Source: Flavobacteriaceae bacterium | GTDB lineage: Bacteria; Bacteroidota; Bacteroidia; UKL13-3 | Length of the DNA: 37,257 bases | Direction: 5' to 3' | Assembly (NCBI GenBank): GCA_025363675.1 | Contig: JANYDJ010000248.1 | Location: 1 to 37,257, forward strand | Shown here: positions 31,732-37,257 of the stretch, piece after piece | Position numbering within the stretch: position 1 is the first letter of the stretch | Layout: each line of letters opens with the position of its first letter | Translations under genes and position numbers: made by a program | Notes under the pieces: model-generated | What the model saw: the letters and a program-made list of their open reading frames with translations, nothing else | What the model was told of the DNA's origin: nothing | Database searches by the model: none

Positions 31732-31775
31732 CTATCGGACGAACCTATCGGGCGAATCTGTGATTCGTTCGGAAT
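31731..31775. repeat. REP-like palindrome (copy B) with a 13-bp tandem repeat
   Basis: CCTATCGGACGAA (31731-31743) then CCTATCGGGCGAA (31744-31756), followed by TCTGTGATTCG. The hairpin CGAATC-TGT-GATTCG (31751-31765) is the inverted form of copy A, and ATAGG near 31775 pairs with CCTAT. Confidence 0.85.
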
Positions 31776-31782
31776 AGGTCGA

Positions 31783-31845
31783 CGTTTGCAACGCCAGTAT
31801 TATTAGCACACTAGCGTCGTAGAGGCAAAAAAAGTGCAAACGAAT
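31783..31845. repeat. Island direct repeat, copy B, bounded by an inverted repeat
   Basis: AACGCCAGTAT (31790-31800) to GCAAAAAAAGTGCAAACGAAT-like end (31845), matching copy A. The element is closed by CGTTTGCA (31783-31790) and TGCAAACG (31835-31842), an 8-bp inverted repeat around 44 bases. Confidence 0.85.
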
Positions 31846-31877
31846 ATTGGAATAATTCTAATGTATATTCTTCTTAT

Positions 31878-31914
31878 AATATTATACATCCTTGGGATGT
31901 ATGGTGATAATATT
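31878..31914. repeat. Hairpin element ATACATCC-TTG-GGATGTAT
   Basis: Perfect 8-bp inner stem (31884-31891 / 31895-31902, loop TTG), extended by an outer AATATTAT (31878-31885) / ATAATATT (31907-31914) pair with a bulge. No T run. Probably another intergenic repeat element. Confidence 0.7.
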
Positions 31915-31994
31915 TCAAATTTAATATCGTTAAATCTTTATACTCAATGGTGACAATTTACATTATTAGAATTTAGATATTAGTGATTAGAATT

Positions 31995-32747
31995 TCACAA
32001 ACTATTATTCAACAACCCCAACTCCACCACCTTCCCATATAACGGATGTTTCACTGCTTTCTCCTGCACCAACCAAAGGTGTTTCATATTATGGGTATCG
32101 CCACCTACAAAGCTTACCATTTGATTTTGGATAAGGTGCTCGGCTACTTTTTTGGCTTGGGGATTATAGTAACCTATAATAGATAATAGGTTCATCTGGA
32201 ATAGGATGCCGGTTCCAACAATTTGCTCATAGGAATCGGTACCAGGGATAAAATATTGGTAACGCTCTGGGTGGGCTAGCACGGGAGTATATCCTGAGGT
32301 TTTGAGTTCGAAGATTGCTGAGAGTAGGTTCATGGGCATATCCAAAAAACCAGTTTCAATCAATACATATTTTTCTTTGCCAAAACTTAGGATATTCTTT
32401 TTTAAAACCTTGTCAATAAAATTATCATCTACATAATACTCGGCTGCTGCTTCCAATTTAATGGTGAGTCCAGCTTTTTGCATTTCCTCACGTACCATTT
32501 CCAATTTGGCATTAATAATCTCGGGCGAGTTTTTATAAAAGTCGCTCATTACATGGGGGGTGGTAATGGCTTTGGTATAGCCTTTACTTTCTAAAATTTT
32601 TAATATCTCAATGGATTCGCCAATCTCTTTGCAGCCATCATCGATACCCGGCAGGTAGTGACTGTGCAAATCAACTTTAATTGGATTTATAAAATCGGCT
32701 GGCAGTTCTTTTTCTTTTCTGCGAAATATATTGGATAAAAAACTCAT
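31995..32747 (-). CDS. CpsB/CapC-type PHP-domain protein-tyrosine phosphatase
   Basis: 250-residue metal-dependent phosphatase of the PHP fold that dephosphorylates the tyrosine kinase controlling capsule or exopolysaccharide export. Metal-binding motifs are visible: VDLHSHYLPGIDDG (~27-40), TTPHVMSDF (~62-70), a Glu in EAAAEYY (~101), LAHPERYQY (~160-168) and FVGGDTHNMKHLW (~216-228). No kinase (Wzc) or polysaccharide genes lie in the window, so its partner is elsewhere. The C-terminus ends LLNNSL, and this last stretch is copied at 31700-31731 on the far side of the REP-like element. Confidence 0.9.
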   Translation of the reverse strand: MSFLSNIFRRKEKELPADFINPIKVDLHSHYLPGIDDGCKEIGESIEILKILESKGYTKAITTPHVMSDFYKNSPEIINAKLEMVREEMQKAGLTIKLEAAAEYYVDDNFIDKVLKKNILSFGKEKYVLIETGFLDMPMNLLSAIFELKTSGYTPVLAHPERYQYFIPGTDSYEQIVGTGILFQMNLLSIIGYYNPQAKKVAEHLIQNQMVSFVGGDTHNMKHLWLVQEKAVKHPLYGKVVELGLLNNSL

Positions 32748-32888
32748 GGGTTTGGGGTTGCAAATTACAAGGTTAATTGGGTTATAGGTACGTAAAAGTT
32801 TGCTTGGGTGTTTGTTACTTTTTACGCAACACTAATTAAATACAATATAAACGTGTGTTTCATATATCAGAACTATCCAAAGACGTGG

Positions 32889-32919
32889 TTGTTTTATCCT
32901 ATTTTTAGTACTATTTTTG
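32889..32919 (+). promoter_or_regulatory. Promoter of the beta-helix protein gene
   Basis: TTG (32889-32891), 20-base spacer, TATTTTTG (32912-32919), ending 4 bases before the ATG at 32924. The transcript would be leaderless or have a very short leader. Confidence 0.7.
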
Positions 32920-32923
32920 CCTT

Positions 32924-34774
32924 ATGAAAAAACCTTTAATCGCTATTCCATTTATCATATTTCTGAATCTGATTATGCTAGCCACTGCAACTGCTGCTGT
33001 ATACCCTACCCTGCCAAAGATATATATACTAACACCTTACAATCCACCTACGGGCGGGCAATTATACCAGGTAAGCACGAGTGCTGCATTTCAGACTGCA
33101 CTAAACTCAGCTAACCTTGGTGATATAATAGAATTGCAGGCCGGAACAACTTTTAAAGGGCCATTTACGCTTCCCAATAAAACCACAGGCAGCGGTTGGA
33201 TATATATCAGATCTTCGGCCTATTCAAGTTTACCTGCACCTTGCAAGCGAGTAAGTATTGCTGATGCGGTAAATATGCCCAAACTAGAAGTAGCAGCAGG
33301 GGCGAGCGGAACCATAAACACCGTTGCCAACTCGCATCACTACCGTTTTGTAGGAATAGAATTTAGACCCGTTGCAGGGAATTATGTATATAATATTATA
33401 AATATAGGAAGCGGGGAGAAAACGGCAGCCACACAGCCCAACAACCTCGTGTTCGACCGTTGTTATATACATGGCGATTCGGCTAAAGGCAGTCGCAGGG
33501 GCATATTGGCGAATGGGGCTTATATATCAGTAATTGACTGCTATATTTCTGATTGTAAAGAAGACGGAGCCGATAGCCAAGCACTGGCATGCTATAGCAG
33601 TACTGGCCCCATTAAAATAGTTAATAATTACCTAGAGGGTGCTGGAGAAAATGTAATTTTTGGCGGGTCCGATCCTTCCATCCCCAATGCTGTGGCATCG
33701 GATATTGAAATTCGGTGTAACCTGTTTTTTAAACCGCTGAAATGGATGACCGAATTATGGGACATAAAAAATCTCCTCGAATTTAAAAATGCACAGCGGG
33801 TATTGGTTGAGGGTAACCGCTTCGAAAACTGCTGGCCCAATGCCCAATCTGGCTTCGCCCTGCTGCTTACACCACGCAACCAAAACAATACAGCACCTTG
33901 GTCTGTGGTTCAGGATGTGTGCATACGGTTTAATACTTTTGTAAATGTGGCTCAAGGAATGGTGATGTCAGGCTACGATGCACCGAACACCAGCCAAAGG
34001 ACCTCACGTATATTGATACAAAACAACCTGCTGAATGTAACAAACCTGGGTACTGGCGGCGATGGCCGAATGTTTATGGTATTAAACGGGCCTACGGATG
34101 TAACCTTCGACCACAATACAGGCTTTACCACTAATGCCTATATGGTTTCTGATGGCTCACCTAAAACCGATTATTTTGTGTTTCAGAATAATTTAGTATC
34201 TCATGCCTATTATGGATTTATTGGCAGCGGAACAGGCACTGCAAATACAACACTGGCCACGTGGTTTAATAATAACTGGACGGTAATAAATAATGCAGAT
34301 ATAGGAGGTTCGGCAAATGGTTACCCTACTGGTAATTTTTTTCCTGCAAATAATGCTGCGGTAGGATTCGTGAATTTTGCCACTGGCGATTATCGTTTAG
34401 CTTCCTCGAGTAACTATAAGAATGCGGGCACGGATGGCAAAGACCTTGGTGCTGATATTGATTCAATAACCATAGCCAGTACCTATAATTGCAATACATC
34501 CATGGGTATTGAACCTATATATGCCGAGAAAGAATTACGTCTATTTTTATCGCCTGTGCCTTCTGGTTCATTCCTAAATATTCAAACCAATATGCCGATA
34601 GATAACTTTACAAAAATCTGTATTATAGATGTTTTTGGCAAAGTAGTTTGCCTGCAGGGGATGATTTCAGGCAACGAAACTATTAATACAAACAATTTTG
34701 CTGACGGAATCTATTTTTTAACAGTTCAAAGTAAAAACAAATCGGTTGTTCAGAAATTCATCGTACAGCGATAA
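32924..34774 (+). CDS. T9SS-exported right-handed beta-helix protein (pectate-lyase-like fold)
   Basis: 616 residues. Signal peptide ~1-26 (IAIPFIIFLNLIMLATATAA). Residues ~60-500 show the repeating N/V/I pattern of a right-handed parallel beta-helix (VIDCYISDCKEDGADSQALA; PIKIVNNYLEGAGENVIFGG; VCIRFNTFVNVAQGMVMSGY; ILIQNNLLNVTNLGTGGDGR). The 'N(Y)LEGAGENV(I)FGG(S/A)DPSIPN..SDIEI' block is one I recall from a conserved group of soil-bacterial beta-helix proteins. The C-terminal ~80 residues (LRLFLSPVPSGSFLNIQTNM ... GIYFLTVQSKN) form a type A T9SS sorting domain. It is likely a surface or secreted polysaccharide-acting or binding protein. No clear catalytic triad of lyases was identified. Confidence 0.87.
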   Translation: MKKPLIAIPFIIFLNLIMLATATAAVYPTLPKIYILTPYNPPTGGQLYQVSTSAAFQTALNSANLGDIIELQAGTTFKGPFTLPNKTTGSGWIYIRSSAYSSLPAPCKRVSIADAVNMPKLEVAAGASGTINTVANSHHYRFVGIEFRPVAGNYVYNIINIGSGEKTAATQPNNLVFDRCYIHGDSAKGSRRGILANGAYISVIDCYISDCKEDGADSQALACYSSTGPIKIVNNYLEGAGENVIFGGSDPSIPNAVASDIEIRCNLFFKPLKWMTELWDIKNLLEFKNAQRVLVEGNRFENCWPNAQSGFALLLTPRNQNNTAPWSVVQDVCIRFNTFVNVAQGMVMSGYDAPNTSQRTSRILIQNNLLNVTNLGTGGDGRMFMVLNGPTDVTFDHNTGFTTNAYMVSDGSPKTDYFVFQNNLVSHAYYGFIGSGTGTANTTLATWFNNNWTVINNADIGGSANGYPTGNFFPANNAAVGFVNFATGDYRLASSSNYKNAGTDGKDLGADIDSITIASTYNCNTSMGIEPIYAEKELRLFLSPVPSGSFLNIQTNMPIDNFTKICIIDVFGKVVCLQGMISGNETINTNNFADGIYFLTVQSKNKSVVQKFIVQR

Positions 34775-34776
34775 AC

Positions 34777-34807
34777 AAAAAACGCCACCCAAAATGAGTA
34801 GCGTTTT
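34777..34807. terminator. Bidirectional terminator between the beta-helix gene and rplY
   Basis: AAAACGC (34779-34785) pairs with GCGTTTT (34801-34807), extended by AC/GT around a mismatch. On the minus strand a T run follows (A run at 34777-34782). Serves rplY most clearly. Confidence 0.75.
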
Positions 34808-34828
34808 AAATTATCTTTTATAAAATTA

Positions 34829-35413
34829 TTACTTAGCAGGAGCAACTGCAGCTTCTTGTTTGGTAGAACGTGTTACCGTTACACTCACAATAGCATTGGC
34901 TGGAGCATCAAGAATGGTGATGCCTGGCAAATTGATATCTTGTACTTTTATAGATTTTCCCAATTCAAGTGCGTCAATTTTTACTTCTACAAAATCTGGG
35001 AAGTCTTTGATTAGGCCACGTAAAGTCATTTTACGGATTTTCTTCACCATTTTACCTCCTGCACGCACACCGGGCGAGTTACCTGTGATGTTCACTGGTA
35101 TTTGCATGGTAACTGGTTTGTCATCGGAAACGGCTAGAAAATCCACATGGATAATGGTATCATTTACAGGGTGGTACTGCACCTCTTGAATAATGGCATT
35201 GTGCATATCTCCATCTACATCCAATTTGGCTTTATAGGTATTTGGGGTATATATAATGTCTTTAAAATCGGAAGCATACATGTAAAAATGTAGTGGCTCT
35301 TTCTGGTCGCCACCATATAATACACAAGGTACTTTACCTTCGATACGCAAATCTCTTGAACCGCGTTTGCCTGTGGTTTCTCTTTTGTTTCCGAATAATG
35401 CTACTGCTTTCAT
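34829..35413 (-). CDS. rplY: 50S ribosomal protein L25 (long CTC form)
   Basis: 194 residues, the long TL5/CTC type that binds 5S rRNA. The N-terminal L25 domain (~1-95) has RETTGKRGSRDLRIEGKVPC and VLYGGDQKEPLHF. The C-terminal TL5 beta domain (~100-185) has DKPVTMQIPVNITGNSPGVR and GGKMVKKIRKMTLRGLIKDF. The tail is short and Ala/Lys-rich (QEAAVAPAK). In CTC form the gene belongs to the general stress response in some bacteria. It is usually followed by pth, but here it is monocistronic with its own promoter and terminator. Confidence 0.95.
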   Translation of the reverse strand: MKAVALFGNKRETTGKRGSRDLRIEGKVPCVLYGGDQKEPLHFYMYASDFKDIIYTPNTYKAKLDVDGDMHNAIIQEVQYHPVNDTIIHVDFLAVSDDKPVTMQIPVNITGNSPGVRAGGKMVKKIRKMTLRGLIKDFPDFVEVKIDALELGKSIKVQDINLPGITILDAPANAIVSVTVTRSTKQEAAVAPAK

Positions 35414-35454
35414 GTCTGTATAGTTAATTTATTTACCCTCAATAAAAAGGGCTG

Positions 35455-35486
35455 CAAAAGTAACACGATAATCTAAATATGGCAAA
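35455..35486 (-). promoter_or_regulatory. Promoter of rplY
   Basis: On the minus strand: TTTG (plus 35483-35486), 20-base spacer, TACTTTTG (plus 35455-35462). This is the best consensus match in the window. It leaves a leader of about 35-40 bases. Confidence 0.8.
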
Positions 35487-35524
35487 TCATTTTTAAATAT
35501 TTATCGCAACCCAATGCAAATGCT

Positions 35525-35532
35525 TAATTTTG
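35525..35532 (+). promoter_or_regulatory. -7 box of metF close to its ATG
   Basis: TAATTTTG fits TAnnTTTG and ends 7 bases before the metF ATG. No TTG at N19-21. Confidence 0.45.
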
Positions 35533-35539
35533 CCGTGAG

Positions 35540-36493
35540 ATGAAAATTACACAATACATCGAAAACGCTACAGACACGCTGTTTTCTATAGAGATATTGC
35601 CTCCCTTAAAAGGTAAAAGCATCGACAGCATTTACAACGGTATCGACCCTTTAATGGAATTTAAACCCGTTTTTGTGGATGTTACCTACCACCGTGAAGA
35701 GTATATTTATCGCAAACGCAATGACGGTGGCTTGGAAAAAATTTCGACCCGCAAACGTCCAGGAACCGTTGCCATTTGTGCCGCTATTATGAACCGATAT
35801 AAGGTGGAAGCCGTGCCCCACATTATCTGCGGGGGGTTTAACAAAGAAGAAACCGAAAATGCTTTGATTGATTTACATTTTTTGGGAATTGAAAATGTAT
35901 TGGCTCTGCGTGGCGACAGCATAAAAAATGAACCCCAGTTTAACCCCGAACCAGATGGCAACAAAAATGCACTGGAGCTTATTCAGCAGGTAATCAATAT
36001 GAACAACGGCATATATTTAGACCAAGAACTCACCAATCCGTTTCCTACCGATTTTTGCACCGGTGTAGCCTGCTATCCCGAGAAACATTTTGAAGCACCT
36101 AATATGACTTCAGACCTCAATTTCTTAAAACGAAAAGTAGATGCAGGGGCGAAATATGCCGTTACCCAAATGTTTTTCGACAACAGTAAATATTTTGAAT
36201 TTGTAGCAAAGTGCAAAGAAATGGGAATCCATATTCCAATTATACCAGGGCTAAAACCTTTAACTACCAAGAAGCAACTGAGCATACTTCCCAAAATATT
36301 TGCCATTGATATACCCGAAGAATTATCGACCGCGGTGGAGAAAGCGGCTGACGATAAGGCCGTGAAACAAATTGGAATTGAATGGGCCATTCAACAATCG
36401 AAAGAATTGAAGCAAGCAAAAGTTCCCGTATTGCACTATTATACTATGGGCCAGAGCGAGGCTACAAAGGCTATTGCAAGTCAAGTTTTCTAG
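35540..36493 (+). CDS. metF: 5,10-Methylenetetrahydrofolate reductase
   Basis: FAD enzyme that reduces methylene-THF to methyl-THF for methionine synthesis; 317 residues, normal size. The N-terminus has the conserved FSIEILPPLKGKSIDSIYNG with the catalytic Glu. TYHREEYIYRKRNDGG and LALRGDS (~118-124) are in the folate/FAD site. ACYPEKHFEAPNM (~175-187) and AVTQMFFDNSKYFEF (~208-222) follow the family pattern, and PIIPGLKPLTTKKQL is also present. A TIM-barrel of this length is complete. It is divergent from rplY and followed 54 bases later by a gene of the same strand. Confidence 0.96.
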   Translation: MKITQYIENATDTLFSIEILPPLKGKSIDSIYNGIDPLMEFKPVFVDVTYHREEYIYRKRNDGGLEKISTRKRPGTVAICAAIMNRYKVEAVPHIICGGFNKEETENALIDLHFLGIENVLALRGDSIKNEPQFNPEPDGNKNALELIQQVINMNNGIYLDQELTNPFPTDFCTGVACYPEKHFEAPNMTSDLNFLKRKVDAGAKYAVTQMFFDNSKYFEFVAKCKEMGIHIPIIPGLKPLTTKKQLSILPKIFAIDIPEELSTAVEKAADDKAVKQIGIEWAIQQSKELKQAKVPVLHYYTMGQSEATKAIASQVF

Positions 36494-36547
36494 GATATTT
36501 TGGAGCAGTAATTGCAACCTTTGCCCTACAAAAAACGTAAACCCAAC

Positions 36548-37257
36548 ATGAAGAAAATTATTATTCTACTGCTAATCATAACCACGGTGAGGGCTCGTGC
36601 CTCTTTCTTATTTATACCGATGGACGAGAGCCAGAAAGACCACCTCAAATCGTACGGTATCACGTATTGGGTGCTCACCAAAGGTGTGGAAGCGGAATGG
36701 CTGCTCAATTACAAAGGTGGTAGTTTTATGTTTGCCTATACCGAAAGTTTTGAAAAAGAATGCAAAATACGTGGCATCACCTACCAAAAAATTAGTGATG
36801 CCCAATCGAAAGGCATACGCGAAGAGATAGCACAGCCCGACCAAAATATGGAAGTGGTGAAACTATATAAAGCACCAAAAGTTGCCGTATACTCTCCCAA
36901 AACCAAACAACCTTGGGACGATGCCGTAACACTCGTACTCACCTATGCCGAAATACCATACGACATATTATATGACGAAGAGATACTACAAGACAAACTG
37001 GTAAAATACGACTGGCTACATCTACATCACGAAGACTTTACAGGACAATACGGACGATTCTGGTCACAATACAAAAATGCCTCTTGGTATCAGGAACAAC
37101 AAAAAACATTAGAAGAAAGCGCACAAAAGCTTGGTTACCCAAAAGTATCACAAATGAAACTAGCTGTCGCAAAAAAAATTCGCGACTTCACAGCTGGAGG
37201 AGGCTTTCTCTTCGCAATGTGCTCCGCACCCGACAGCTACGATATTGCCTTAGCAGC
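36548..37257 (+). CDS. Exported protein usually labelled 'asparagine synthetase B' in Bacteroidota (partial)
   Basis: Open at the window end, 236 residues seen. A signal peptide (KKIIILLLIITTVRARA) is followed by SFLFIPMDESQKDHLKSYGI. Further on come TYAEIPYDILYDEEI, KYDWLHLHHEDFTGQYGRFW and KLAVAKKIRDFTAGGGFLFA. I recall this pattern in full proteins of about 430 residues that databases name asparagine synthetase B. There is no N-terminal Cys amidotransferase and no synthetase PP-loop in what is visible, and a signal peptide does not fit, so I regard that name as doubtful. The FLFAMCSAPDSYDIAL end resembles a DUF4159/glutamine-amidotransferase-like Rossmann segment, but this is inference. 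Confidence 0.7.
   Translation, partial: MKKIIILLLIITTVRARASFLFIPMDESQKDHLKSYGITYWVLTKGVEAEWLLNYKGGSFMFAYTESFEKECKIRGITYQKISDAQSKGIREEIAQPDQNMEVVKLYKAPKVAVYSPKTKQPWDDAVTLVLTYAEIPYDILYDEEILQDKLVKYDWLHLHHEDFTGQYGRFWSQYKNASWYQEQQKTLEESAQKLGYPKVSQMKLAVAKKIRDFTAGGGFLFAMCSAPDSYDIALA

Overview
The window comes from a member of the Bacteroidota. The signs are an AT-rich sequence, two secreted proteins with C-terminal type IX secretion (T9SS, Por) sorting domains, promoters of the form TTG / N19-20 / TAnnTTTG, starts without Shine-Dalgarno sequences, and gene families typical of the phylum (GEVED adhesins, an exbB-exbD-exbD-tonB operon, DUF4142, long-form L25). The exact family cannot be fixed; a free-living Sphingobacteriia/Chitinophagia-type organism fits best. 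No rRNA, tRNA or CRISPR array was seen.

Layout. 1-1.5 kb: an IS4-family transposase. 1.5-6.4 kb: a 1606-residue T9SS-exported GEVED/PKD surface protein. 6.7-9.7 kb (minus): a TonB energy-transduction operon (exbB, two exbD, tonB) with a clear promoter and terminator. 9.9-12.5 kb: an OmpA-type lipoprotein and dihydrolipoamide dehydrogenase. 12.7-24.5 kb: a long run of small membrane, lipoprotein and stress-type genes. It includes four lmo0937-family miniproteins, a probable baeRF-like protein, DUF1003, DUF4142, DUF2809, a cupin, a cupredoxin and a LEA14-like protein. It also holds a type III polyketide synthase plus ICMT-like methyltransferase pair resembling bpsA-bpsB. Two genes here look like products of internal deletion: a shrunken AI-2E-type permease and a glycosidase fused to the tail of a lost GT4 domain. 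One lipoprotein (DUF4142) has a homopolymer frameshift in its signal peptide. 24.6-29.3 kb: housekeeping and metabolic genes (MenE-like ligase, gltX, a fumarylacetoacetate-hydrolase family enzyme). 32.0-37.3 kb: a CpsB-type PHP phosphatase, a T9SS-exported beta-helix protein, rplY, metF and a gene cut off by the window end.

The most interesting part is 29.2-32.0 kb, between two convergent host genes (the FAH-family gene and the PHP phosphatase). It contains a HigBA-like toxin-antitoxin pair, a REP-associated tyrosine (Y1/HUH) transposase and a small exported protein. Copies of a REP-like palindrome sit at the junctions. The 3' ends of BOTH flanking genes are present twice: an 87-bp FAH tail whose seven differences are all synonymous, and a 32-bp phosphatase tail. 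A 28-bp near-perfect palindrome covers the transposase start codon, and two ~57-bp direct repeats flank the transposase. This looks like a REP-driven accessory island built by events that duplicate gene tails.
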